From positions 1 to 29,923 of the forward strand of contig CATNTY010000033.1 in NCBI GenBank assembly GCA_950295325.1: a stretch of DNA of 29,923 nt. Direction: 5' to 3'. Shown one piece after another: positions 1 through 9,599 of the stretch. Each line of letters starts with the position of its first letter. Within the stretch, counting starts at the first letter, position 1. Source of the DNA: Polytrichum commune. Lineage: Eukaryota > Streptophyta > Polytrichopsida > Polytrichales > Polytrichaceae. The notes under the pieces are model-generated. The model saw only the letters and a program-made list of their open reading frames with translations, ran no database searches and had not been told where the DNA came from. Position numbers and translations under genes: made by a program.

Positions 1-216
1 TCATGTTTATGTGGAGTTTTGACAGGTCCTCAATTGCATCTACCCAGTGTTCAACTGTGTTCACAACTCTTTGTCATCAATCTGAAAGCAATGCACTGCT
101 TGAATAATCTATTGGATACATGTTGGCATGGTTGAAACCCTAATTTCTTGCCAAGAGCATGCTAGTGTTTGTGGAGCTCATATGACATCGTGTGAACACA
201 TTCCACTTCTATTCCA

Positions 217-714
217 CCTGTAATGACTCTGTAAGCTAAACAACTTGTTAAATCTACTCCTCAAAATCTCACCTTTGTGGTGGAGAAAGAATCAAAATTT
301 TAGAATATGAAAACCTTATGATGTCCAGTGGCCCAGGACTTGTTTGCAGTGAGGGCTTTATTGTGATTTTGAATTGTCATGTGCTGCTCATAAACCCTCA
401 GGTCGAAATCTATTGTATAGGTTGACTTCATAGCTGGACTGACATGCTTGATGTATTTGACTGTTGATGATTATCAGTGAGAAATCATTCTAGATGCTCA
501 GATTTAGGAATCATGGTGAGAGTCAGTTAGAATCTCCAGGACCTTCCTATGCATGTCGATGGTGCTGACTTAAGGAATTTTCATTTTGGGGAATCTTGGC
601 CATTGGACATCGTAAGGTTTTCATATTCTAAAATTTTGAATCTTTCTCCACCACAAAGGTGAGATTTTGAGGAGTGTGTTTAACAAGTTGTTTAGCTTAC
701 AGAGTCATTACAGG
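217..714. repeat. Long inverted repeat, 117-bp arms, 264-bp spacer
   Basis: The arms at 217-333 and 598-714 are reverse complements of one another with about 6 mismatches in 117 positions (~95%) and no gaps by hand alignment. The spacer (334-597) shows no ORF or recognisable element. A transcript through it could fold into a long hairpin, so it may be a fold-back transposon, a MITE or an siRNA-producing locus. No clear target-site duplication is visible outside the arms, so the class stays open. Confidence 0.85.
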
Positions 715-1714
715 TTCGTGCAAGAGAGTCTGGCATTGTCTTGTCCATTACATGGTGATGTTGTTAACATTCAACAAGCAACATGATTGTTGTTAAAGAA
801 TAATGTGAAGAGCAATTATCACTTAATTCAACCTTCTCATCTACAGTACATTGAGGCATAAGTCTTGCCATGTCTTGGGGCCTCAAATCATGGCATGCGA
901 ACAACTGTTGGTACAATAGTGAGTGTGGTGGTGCAACAAGGTGGTTTTCAGGCTTGGTCAGGAATCCTCCATGCACTAGTCCAGTGCCTAGATAGCAATG
1001 AATACAACCATATGGAGGGTGTCCTCGGCGCTCTTTTCAAGGTTTGATACTGGCATGTGCATTCATAATTCTCTCAAAATCAAATTTGATTCATATCTAG
1101 TCATCGTTCTGTTTAGGAATTTTCTTTTCTTTTCATATTCCCCCATAGGTCATGTAATCCTTATCAAATCCTCACTGATTCATATACATGATTTGGAATA
1201 TTAAACTTATGGATTTTGATATCTTGTCAACTGTATTTCAATTACTTTTCTTTGAAACAGGTCTTTCTCGTTTCTAGCAAGTTTCTGCTAAAAAATAGTA
1301 CTTAGCATAGTTTTAGTGGTGCTGCTATCCAAAATTGAACTGATGAGGCATGTATGATAGTGATTTTCAACCCTTCAATCATTGTGAACGTAGTTTAGTG
1401 TCTTATTGCTCTACTACAAATCTAACTTTGTCTGTGATAGAAGATTAAAGTCTTTGATTTGACAATTTATTCAGAGAAGGTAAGAGCGCAGAGAAGTATT
1501 TTTTTTGTACCTCACATATGAGCTGTGGTTGTTCATGTGAATTGGGAGTTTTGAGAGCTCAATGTTGTTGATATTTGAGGTTTTGAATTGCAGGTATATG
1601 AGGAAATACCTGAAATGTTGGACTCAAATATCCCAGGAGTTCATGACTGCCCCATTAATATTATCCTCCCTAGGTTATTCCGGTTATTTGGTCAAGACCA
1701 GTTGTGGCACATAA
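715..1714. other. Non-coding stretch, nothing recognised
   Basis: This is AT-rich sequence with only short ORFs (60-70 codons) that match no family I recognise and lack supporting codon structure. No LTR ends, terminal inverted repeats or RNA genes were seen. It may contain old, unrecognisable transposon sequence. Confidence 0.5.
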
Positions 1715-2190
1715 AACTTCACCCAATAAACACCAAAATGCACCCAATAGGCAATACACTGCAAAGTGCATCATTCCCATACCCAAACATGAAGCGAACG
1801 TCACCCAATAGCAACCCCAAGGCATCCAATACAAATCAAAGGACATCCAATACAACCAGAATGGCAACCCATTAAAACCCAACGACACCCCATATATACT
1901 AACTGTTGTTGCACCCCATGCAAAGCGGACTACAACCCGAGCAAACTGGAGGGTACCCAACACAAACCAGTGCACACCCCATACAACCAGAATGGCAACC
2001 CATTCAAACCCAACGACACCCCATACTAACCGTTGTTGTACCGACTACAACCCGAGCAAACCAAAGGGTACCCAACACAAACCAGAGGGCACTCCATACC
2101 AACCGAACAACCCAACCCATGCCACCCACTTGGTAAAATGGGCGAAGGGTATGCCTCACCCTAACAAATTTGATTGTAACCCATATAATA
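1715..2190. repeat. C/A-rich tandem repeats including a 131-bp duplicated unit
   Basis: The stretch is built of variants of ACCCAA, CACCCCAT and ACACAAACCAG. On a larger scale a unit starting at 1851 recurs at 1982 (131-bp period), both beginning TACAACCAGAATGGCAACCC; the second unit has lost about 14 bp. The long overlapping ORFs on both strands here (for example a W/F/Y-rich one on the minus strand) follow from the biased repeat composition and are not treated as genes. Confidence 0.75.
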
Positions 2191-3015
2191 CCCATTGGGT
2201 CTGAAACAACGATATTGGGAACACCAACTGGCTTTTGACTAGGCCATCAAGACTGCACCAACTGATTGCTACCACCGGATACCGGTGACCGATTCCACTG
2301 AGATTCCTGCAACCCTAGCAAGGTTGATTTGGACAGGTCTTCTTCTAGCGTAAACTCAAGGTTTGGGACTCAACCCATGGTTTTATCTCCTTTTACTTCA
2401 CAAATAACTGTAGTACCTCATAATCTTTGACCAATAACATCTTAGCTTCAACTATTTTTATGTAAAGCCTTGTGTATTGCAAGATATTAGTTTTGATCAT
2501 GAGACACACATTTTTTGAATTAGTCTTTCATTCAACTAGACCATCAAGTTGACAGGAGCCTCTATCTCACGGAGGCTACAGCCCTCTGCCACTCTCAAGG
2601 ATTAGCTGGTTTGAAAGCATCCTGTCATATGCTTCTGTAATTTTCAGTCCCATGAGCCCTTTCGACTTCCCGGACTTTAGAATCAGTTGTATTTCATTTC
2701 ATTTCCTGGAGCTGACATAGAGAGAACGTGTGTGGGACATATAATGATTGAATACTCCTCTCTAGAATAACGTTACCCGATTGAGCAACCCTGATCCTTC
2801 TGCGTTTGGTGTACAACGTGCCATTGACATTGTTTAAGCAGACTACTTAACCATTCAAGCAGTCCTCCATCGACATCCTCTTCCAGATCGGGCACGACAG
2901 GCCGCACCAGAAGTGTGCCAAATGCGATTCACACGGCTGACGTGCCCCCCTGCTGCACAAAGCCACGAGATTGTGAAGGATGGTGCAGCCTTGCACCAAA
3001 TTGAGTGACAGGCTT

Positions 3016-3173
3016 TCTTATACAGATTCAGAATAGTTGAAGCTAATATTCTAATATTGGGTCGACGTGCAGCTGTGCCAGGGTACTAGATGCGCACCTA
3101 TCAGTCAGGAGCACTGGGACAGTAGCAATCAATGGGCGATCACACACACTGAGTTCTGGCCGCTCTTCTGAAA
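3016..3173 (+). promoter_or_regulatory. Copy-1-only upstream segment of the secreted-protein gene
   Basis: Copy 1 has these ~158 bp between GTGACAGGCTT and ACCTACATATAG, while copy 2 joins the equivalent flanks directly (about 20969/20971). It lies immediately upstream of the putative TATA element, so the two genes differ in proximal promoter sequence. It has no ORF. Whether it is a deletion in copy 2 or an insertion in copy 1 cannot be decided here; I saw no target duplication at its ends. It also marks the point where the two copies switch from ~85% to 100% identity. Confidence 0.6.
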
Positions 3174-3178
3174 ACCTA

Positions 3179-3186
3179 CATATAGA
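3179..3186 (+). promoter_or_regulatory. Putative TATA box of gene copy 1
   Basis: CATATAGA lies 129 bp before the ATG, which would give a start site near 3210 and a ~100-nt leader. If transcription started further upstream, the ATG at 3188 would open a 10-codon upstream ORF. Assigned by position and composition only. Confidence 0.4.
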
Positions 3187-3314
3187 AGCATGACCAGACC
3201 CAGGTTCTCTAAGTCTACTTGATCACCACTCCTCAAACACTGGATCAGAGCCTCCTGAACAGTTTCATTGCAGGGTCGTAGCAATTTAGAGCGAGTTATC
3301 TAGCTGGCTACCAC

Positions 3315-3791
3315 ATGCAGATGACGATGAATATGGCGACCGGCAGCTTCAAATCCACCCGTGGATCAGTTTTGGTGGCTCTAGTAGTGGTGCTGGTGGC
3401 TGTCATGGCGGCTGAAACTTCAGCGCAACTTGTCAATATGAATATCACGTTCGTGAACGAACTGGACGAACCAATGACGGTGTCCGAGAACACGACCATT
3501 GCAGCCAGGAGCGACGAGACCCTGCAAATAAGTGCTTCAAGCACGCTGTTGGCATCGACCTTCACCTTTCAGGTTGGCAAGTGTGTCTACGCCACTGCGG
3601 GCAGCTTACAGGGGAGAGTAACGGCCAACACGGGTACCGTGAAGATCTATCTCACTGGCCACTGCGGAACTGGGATGGCCGGCTTGCAGTTCCTGACTTC
3701 CATTCAGGGTGACGTGATCGAGAATTTTGGGTGTGCTGCGCCCACGGATCCCAGCTGCAAAAGTTTCATCTGCACAAGTCCCATCAGTTGA
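3315..3791 (+). CDS. Small secreted cysteine-containing protein, family unknown (copy 1)
   Basis: This encodes 158 residues in one exon. Residues 1-37 look like a signal peptide: a basic N-region (K13, R16), a hydrophobic stretch (about 19-33, VLVALVVVLVAVMAA) and a likely cleavage site after TSA at residue 37. The mature part (~121 residues) has five cysteines (90, 117, 140, 148, 153), two N-glycosylation sequons (N43 in NIT, N59 in NTT) and alternating hydrophobic stretches suggesting a beta-rich fold. No other membrane segment is seen. ATGs lie in frame at codons 1, 3, 5 and 7; the first is used because the signal peptide works from any of them. Composition is clearly more GC-rich than the flanks, as expected for a coding exon. 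An identical protein is encoded at 21112-21588. I do not recognise the family. It is not a clear match to S1 self-incompatibility, thaumatin, barwin, LTP or defensin patterns. An apoplastic or defence role is only a guess from its features. Confidence 0.8.
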   Translation: MQMTMNMATGSFKSTRGSVLVALVVVLVAVMAAETSAQLVNMNITFVNELDEPMTVSENTTIAARSDETLQISASSTLLASTFTFQVGKCVYATAGSLQGRVTANTGTVKIYLTGHCGTGMAGLQFLTSIQGDVIENFGCAAPTDPSCKSFICTSPIS

Positions 3792-4435
3792 TTAATTTTT
3801 GTCAGGTATGCTCTAATTAAGTGTAACTCGGTCATAACCCATATGTTGGATCATACGACATCCACCAATGGCATTTTGTAAGTGGTGAACTGGATGTGTT
3901 TGAATGTCAAGTGGTACTTCAACCTAAGGCACTTCGGGTAAAGGGCATGATCGAGTCGACTCTTTCGCTTTGGTTAGGATGTGCCATGATCACGTTGTTG
4001 AGTTCTATCATGCTTTACATCATACGGCCTCATGAGAACCACTTCGTATATCATTTTATAAGGACTTGGTGAACCATCTGTTGGATCGTATGACTGCGTC
4101 CAACATGGCATTTTCTGAGTATTGAGATAGATGTGTTTGAATGTGTGGTTCACCCTAAGAAGCTTCGAAGGGTGCAGGGCATAATTGACTCTTTCCGGTG
4201 AATGGAAACAAACAGAATGAGAGGACTGATTCAATTGCATGCTAACAGGGGGTGAAATTACTTGTGATGCTTTGTAGGGGGTCTTCCATCAGATTGCATC
4301 CACTTGTTGTGCGTAGATGCTCTCAAGCCCGAGTCTCTTGAATGGGGACACACACTGACCAGTTGGTTATGGACGGTGGCCTAATAATCGGCAGTTTGAC
4401 TATCAATTGACGAAAAGCCTTCCAGTGCGAAAGGC

Positions 4436-4441
4436 AATAAA
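4436..4441 (+). terminator. Possible poly(A) signal, AATAAA
   Basis: AATAAA lies 645 bp after the stop codon, with a second at 4484-4489. Plant poly(A) signals are loose and the distance is long, so this is only a candidate 3' end for gene copy 1. The same motifs occur in copy 2. Confidence 0.2.
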
Positions 4442-4610
4442 GATCAAGTGGAGCTTCGTCCAGACTTGCTTAGCTTGGCTATAAATAAAAATCATTGAGA
4501 GCAAGCTGCAATGAGGAGCAATGATGTACATCAATGGGAGCCAGTAGATGAGGGCTAGAAGAATTGGCTTAGGAACTGTTCGCTGTGTTCTTCATAAATT
4601 GTGATCCTTT

Positions 4611-4654
4611 ATATATGGAAATATACATATATATATATACATATCAAACTCGTC
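4611..4654. repeat. (TA)n-rich microsatellite
   Basis: This is an AT dinucleotide-rich run with GGAA and CATA interruptions. It is conserved in the second duplication copy at 22408-22451 with the same length. Confidence 0.8.
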
Positions 4655-5608
4655 CACGTCTTTGTCACGTAAGTATTGTATGTCTCAACTCTCTGCGGTC
4701 GACGAGTTTGGTCGCCGTTTACTCGAGAGAACAAATAAAGATGTTGTAGTCATAGAAGAGCAGCATCGATGCTCTCCAGATTCATTTTTGTGGCAAATTA
4801 TGGTTGATAACTCAAGGGGTTTAACTTGCCAGTCACTGTAGAACGTATAGGATCGCAGTCGACAGGGCAATGAAATATGTACAAAAAACGGGTCTCCCAT
4901 GGGAACGTGTAAAACACAAGATTGCATCTTAAAGATTCGATAGAAGATAAACATATTGAACACATGTATAGTTCTTCATCTACTAGTGTTAGTTAACCAC
5001 ATCCCCGGTTAAATCTCTACTGATTTAAATCCCTCCACGTGTTTGAATGTGGGCTACTTCACCCTAAGAAGCTCCAGCTTCGGGTGAAGGGCAAAATCGT
5101 TTCTTATTCCCAATGAATCACGATGGCAATAGAACCAGGGGTTTGAATTACTTCCACCCTGATCTATTGTTATATTGTGTAGGAGGTGTTCTTACGTGCA
5201 TATTGAGTGTACCATATGTCTCATCCTACAACCCCATGAGCAAATCATATTGCATATCAATTGACGCTAGAGGGCTCTCTTCCCTTGTATGGCCGCCCCT
5301 GTCATTCTTATATAAGGTGACATTGGTTTATCTCTCGGGCAATGGAAAGATTCTTCTTTTCCTGTGAGAGGACGAATAACTCTCTTGAGTTGGTTTGAGA
5401 AGGGATGAGAACCGAAAACCTTCTCTTACCGAGCATTGGTTCGCTCAGTATTCATAACCAGCAGTACTTATGGCTTAAGCAACCGCTAATGCAGATATAA
5501 TCGACGTTAAACTTTATTATAGTCGTAGAAATATATTGTTACTTGCTGGGCGTTTTAAGTTCTTGAAAAATGAAATGGCCGAAACATTTGCATGGTAGTT
5601 ATCAATGC

Positions 5609-5767
5609 TTAATTACCTAGCAACAAAAAGCAAGGTTGTGAACCCAAGAGGAAGGATAGGAGGGAAAAGGAAGGCAAAGGTGAAAGTAAAGGAAGACCCA
5701 CCAAACCCTATGGATATAGCTGCAATAGAAATGATTTCCGCATGCTCATGTACCCAGCGTATATTAC
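5609..5767. other. 159-bp segment present only in duplication copy 1
   Basis: Copy 2 reads straight from ATCAATGC into CGTAAGTGGCCC at 23405/23406, whereas copy 1 has 159 extra bases with a single-base C overlap at the junction. The segment is purine-rich and open in more than one frame, with a lysine/arginine-rich translation. It ends ATTACC followed by GTAAGT, which looks like a splice donor, so it could be a stray exon fragment. Deletion from copy 2 or insertion into copy 1 are both possible. Confidence 0.55.
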
Positions 5768-6170
5768 CGTAAGTGGCCCACTCCGACGCTAAATGTGTTT
5801 GTGTGTTTTATAAACACTTGTATGACAGATACACCTCCATTCAATGAACCTATTTGATAATGTTCAAATGATATTCCACTCGGTTCCTCATAAATTTCCG
5901 TTTAGAGTTGTCTATGTCATTCAAAAATGTGTATCCAACAGGACCATGAATTTTTGCAATGGCAAACTTGCTTGTCATTATTGATCATTTTGCCGGCACT
6001 AAATTTCTATATTGTATGACATCTTGGTGACATTCCGAATCTCATGAAACTTGTATGTATCCGCTAGTACAAACTTCGTGTTATAGTGACGCAACGAAAT
6101 GGACCTAGCAAACTCACGGTGACATCCTTGTATCCGATGCTTATTGGTTTGGATTTCATGTGACGTCCAA

Positions 6171-6368
6171 TCACCCCAATGCATGTGTGAGCATGGCGGT
6201 GGTGTGGATGACAGCACAAACCATAATGTCGAAGAACATTGGAGGCGTGCACATTTCTAGGTTACACAATAACTCAACTACCTCAACTTGCATTCGTGGT
6301 ATTACATCCACCTCGAAGGACTTCCCACACGTCCATCTTAGAAAACTCTCTAGATGATAAATGCACAA
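6171..6368 (-). pseudogene. DUF4218 fragment of a CACTA-type transposase gene (copy 1)
   Basis: The minus-strand translation carries LLCNLEMCTPPMFFDIMV, which resembles the DUF4218 signature (a C-K-L-E run followed by PP-x-FFDIMVH) in the C-terminal half of plant CACTA (TNP2-like) transposases. After FFDIMV the conserved H-L-x-x-E-x-x-L-G-G-P-V-x-x-R-W-M-Y continuation is lost and the frame breaks near 6170. The upstream part of a transposase is not recognisable. Related fragments lie at 23809-24006 and 18318-18440. It is a relic with no expected function. Confidence 0.6.
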
Positions 6369-6524
6369 TTATATTTCTCTAGTTAACGCACCTCACACCG
6401 CCCCAGACAATACAAATTGGATGAGATTGTGAAAATCGTGAGATTTTAAGCCATATATCTTCATTCTCGATATGATAATGCTCAAGTTCGATCCGAATCA
6501 TGTTGGAACTCGGCATGCCTTTTT

Positions 6525-7302
6525 AAGGGTTGTCTATTGTGTCGTGACGGAGGCTAATCCTGACATAATGTCGTGTCGTCACGACACGTATCTATCATGA
6601 CATTATGCCGGATGCCGTCTTTATCCTGACGAACTTGAATTTTACCGTATTTTTTTGTGTAATTACATTATCCCAATCAGGACACGTAGGATTTACGATG
6701 TCCACGTATGGTGCCATGTCAGCAAAGTAGAGGTAAAGTGGGAAAAAAATTACTAGCGCCCGTCCCCCCCCCCCCCCCCCCGTTCCCCCCGCTCCCTACG
6801 TTCCCCTCCCCCATCCGGCACCCCATCCGGCCCTCATCCGGCCCCCCATCCGGCCTCCATTCGCCCCCCCCCCCCCAATCCAAACCCCCCCCCCCCCACC
6901 CATCCGAACCCGGCCCCCCCTAATCCGAACCCGGCCCCCATCCGACCCCATCCGGCGTTCCCCCCGTCCGCATCCGTTCCCGCCCCCGTTCCCGTCCCCG
7001 TCCGCTCCGTCCCCCTCCCCCCCACACCCTCATTTGTCATATTTTACTACTTTGATTTTAACATAATGATAAACACAAAGGCAAAATGATTTACCTAGCA
7101 AGGGAAATATGCACATCCACGTCGGATTTTTCTGCTACATTGGATGCCACCTTGGCAAGAAGGTAAGTATTTTACCCACCCTACTAGCTTCCCCCTAGTA
7201 TGACCCTACGTGGACCCTATTATGTCGTGACGGAGGGGTCCGCCCCGACACGACACGTCATGACGTCATGACGGTGGCAGGACGTCGCGATAGACAACCC
7301 TG
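6525..7302 (-). mobile_element. Non-autonomous hAT-type element, 778 bp, with C-rich minisatellite core
   Basis: The ends are AGGGTTGTCTAT and ATAGACAACCCTG (inverted, 12 bp). The flanks are GCCTTTTT (6517-6524) and GCCTTTTA (7303-7310), an 8-bp target duplication with one mismatch. The matching empty site, GCCTTTTA, is visible in duplication copy 2 at 24155-24162, which directly proves insertion. Subterminal regions are crowded with GTCGTGACG and CGTCACGAC motifs. The core (6750-7030) is almost pure C with CATCCGGC-type repeats. There is no transposase ORF. The sibling at 26765-27586 is in opposite orientation; strand is given relative to it. Confidence 0.9.
6750..7030. repeat. C-rich minisatellite (CCCCATCCGGC-like)
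   Basis: Long C runs alternate with CATCCGGC and AATCCGAACCCGG units inside the hAT element. The minus strand has many G runs of 3 or more, giving G-quadruplex potential; the plus strand could form i-motifs. ORFs of 60-70 codons on both strands are simple products of this composition. Confidence 0.85.
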
Positions 7303-7797
7303 GCCTTTTATCACTTCCACAAGTCTCTTTTGTTCAAACTTTATACACATCCAAGGTAAAATTGAAAATTGGCCTCATCTATTTGCCCAACACTTCCTTG
7401 GTTTGTTCTAAGAGGTCTTTCTGCCCACTATATTTTGTTGTTGAATTTAGTCTTGAATGTTGTTAATGGTTGATAAAAGTTACTCTTTTGGAATCAAGTA
7501 AGAAAGGAGAAATCAATAAGCATGGATAAGGGTTTATACCATAAAGGGGATTAAATAAGGATAAAACACTATATTCGTTAATTTGAAACTTATTCTTGTC
7601 TCAAATTAATGGTTGAACCACAACAACATGAAGTCGTCCGAAACCACATTGTCAAGAATCTCAAATATACTATTACTCTTAGTATCCCAAAATCAATGGT
7701 TGGCCAACATAAGCACATTGGGTAGAGCACTTGAAACCAACTTCACCAAAAAATCAAATAGAATGTTGGCTATTATTAGCAGGTCCAGTAAAATATA

Positions 7798-8990
7798 AAA
7801 TAACTAAAATAAAGAAGCTAGACTACTTTTCCATTATTCAATTTGAATGTGGGGAATAAATTGTGGAATATTGTCAGTCCCACATAACAACGTTATGAAT
7901 CTAAATAATGTTATGCAATGCAGTTGGAAATGAGACACATGTTGCATTAGAATGTCTCCTTTACAACTTAATTAGAGATAGGTTTCTTTCTCATGTAGTA
8001 CTAGACAATGTCAAATCATTCTTCAAATTGGACATTCAAGTTGATGTTATCCGCTATCTCACAGAGGTCATTGAATTGGTTCTTAAACTAACCGGATGCC
8101 TGGTCAAAGCCAGGGTGCAAGCTTGAGTTGAGGCCTCTACATTATTTTTCCTGACCTGACACTCACATGTCAGAGGCTTAAAAAATAATGCCGGGTCAAA
8201 CTCCGGAAACCCTTGGGAGCTCTAGCCACTAAGGTGGAAATACCATAACCCGTGAAAATAAGGTGATTCACATTAAGGTGATTCGCATTGAAGATCTGGT
8301 CTGACAATCATGAGATAATTTTCCAAGATAGACGAGAAGGATTCATGAAGAATGCAAATTGTTTCATATTTTTGTGCCCTATACAAAAAATGCTCCAATT
8401 TTTCAAAGTGGAAAGTTGTCCAAACCCCTACTCGTTCATTAGATTCTCCCTACACCGAACACGGTAATCTACGATTCCATACAGAACATCGCCTAATTCG
8501 GTTACCTCATGAGTACATTAACACTTGACTCCCATTGGCTACACTAAGTGTACATGCATTGAAGTTGCCACCGAGCCATGATCAGTTTTAGAAATGGCAC
8601 TTCACCATTGTGACGGTGGTCTAGTGCACAGCTGGAGGGTGGTTAACGGGTTATGGTAGCTCTAGCCACTAAGTCCTCCCTTTTGATTGGCACCTACCCC
8701 TGGTCTCGGATCCTCATTTCCGGCCACCCAACTAAGAGCTACCGACCATGGAGCTGTGGAGTTCAGAGTTCTGAGTGTCTGAATAATCACAAGCTAGTTG
8801 CTTAAGTTGATCCGAGTGTGTGCATGGAGTTGTGAGTGAGCTACGTGGATGTGTGGTTGCGAGTTGTTGAGTCGATGACCGTTTGTGTGGAGTTCTGAGC
8901 GAACTGAAGGAACGTCTCAAGGAGTTGATGAGTTGACCTGATTTGTTTGGAGTTGGGAAGATCTGATCCGATCCGATCTACGATCCCACA
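7798..8990. other. Non-coding stretch, nothing recognised
   Basis: Past the end of duplication copy 1 the sequence is unrelated to copy 2's flank. A 72-codon plus-strand ORF (7908-8126) has no recognised motif. The phrase AGCTCTAGCCACTAAG occurs twice (near 8218 and 8658), with an inverted CCATAACCCGT/ACGGGTTATGG pair near them. This may mark an old element, but I could not define ends. Confidence 0.4.
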
Positions 8991-9093
8991 TCTCCAATCA
9001 TTCACACACTGCCTCGAAAGGTTGGCAATTTTTTGGGCATGTCTTCGATCATTCACACATTGCCCCAAAGGCCTGGCCGTTTTTCACGAGTTA
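8991..9093. repeat. Two-copy tandem repeat, 51-bp period
   Basis: ATCATTCACACA at 8997 recurs at 9048, with the following GCC-AAAGG-TGGC-TTTTT pattern preserved in diverged form. It lies immediately left of the copia 5' LTR. Confidence 0.65.
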
Positions 9094-9114
9094 TCTTCAA
9101 TCAGGTATGCCGAA

Positions 9115-9387
9115 TGTTGAAGGTAGAGCATTAGGTTGCTCGTAGTCATAGGATGGTGTTTGTTAAAGGTTTAAAAGTGAATAAAGTTTGAATTACCCCA
9201 TATCGTAGTGGGAAGTGGGAGTTGAGATATCTCATATGCATTGTGCAAAGATGAACCAAAGAGAAAAAAATGCAATAAAGTGCAAGGCAAGGAAGGGAGA
9301 AGACCATGTTACTCCAAATACTTTTCAAATGCCTTTGCATATGTGTATTTGCTTGTGCAATCTAGGCTTTAGTTCTATCGTGCTTCA
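9115..9387 (+). repeat. 5' LTR of the copia element
   Basis: It begins TGTTGAAGG and ends GTGCTTCA. It aligns along its length with 13234-14446 after the nested hAT element is removed (273 versus about 269 bp), sharing for example ATGGTGTTTGTTAAAG and GTGGGAGTTGAGATAT or close variants. The sequence just after it (TTAGATTATGAGC) resembles a degenerate tRNA-Met primer-binding site (consensus TGGTATCAGAGC). Confidence 0.82.
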
Positions 9388-9599
9388 TTAGATTATGAGC
9401 TTACTCACACAAATACTAGAGTTAGAGATTTGATTGCTAGTTGGTTAAGGAGTGGATCTTGAGAGGTTTTAGTGCTCGAATGAGCTTTTGGGGAGCTTCG
9501 TATTGGAGATGCATTGGTGCATGTTTGGGACATCGGTTGCTTTTTGGAGACTTGGAGATTTGGAGATGAGAATATTGTAGGTGTGTATAAGTGCACATT

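Larger units (their letters stand above)
3841..5100. repeat. Three degenerate repeat units downstream of gene copy 1
   Basis: Units at about 3841-3968, 4076-4198 and 5039-5100 share the order TGTTGGATC, ATGTGTTTGAATGT, TTCACCCTAAGAAGCT or a variant, GGGTGAAGGGCA or a variant, then a GACTCTTTC-like end (the third is partial). The TTCACCC and GGGTGAA elements flank a short spacer and can pair as a hairpin. The same three units follow gene copy 2 at +17,797. They lie in the 3' flank or 3' UTR; their role is unknown. Confidence 0.6.
2351..7797. repeat. Segmental duplication, copy 1 (direct repeat of 20293-24649)
   Basis: Similarity to the second copy starts at TAAACTCAAGG and ends at AAAATATA, after which the flanks are unrelated. 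The gap-free core 3174-5607 aligns with 20971-23404 at a constant offset of 17,797. Copy 1 has three pieces that copy 2 lacks: ~158 bp just upstream of the gene (3016-3173), 159 bp at 5609-5767, and a hAT element at 6525-7302. The copies are in the same orientation and 12.5 kb apart, with mostly mobile DNA between them. This fits a tandem duplication later pushed apart by insertions, though dispersed duplication is not excluded. No TIRs or TSD mark the unit ends. Confidence 0.93.

Noticed and set aside
3308-3565. 85-codon minus-strand ORF opposite the secreted-protein gene
   Set aside because: It overlaps the real gene in antisense and is open only because of that gene's codon bias. It has no motif.
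5113-5367. 84-codon plus-strand ORF present in both duplication copies (also 22910-23164)
   Set aside because: The few differences between copies are mostly amino-acid changing (for example D/N, N/S, T/R, L/V, L/P), there is no motif, and the region is compositionally like non-coding flank.
2351-7797. The duplicated unit as a giant transposon or Helitron
   Set aside because: No inverted ends, no target duplication and no Helitron-like TC...CTRR end with hairpin could be found at either boundary.
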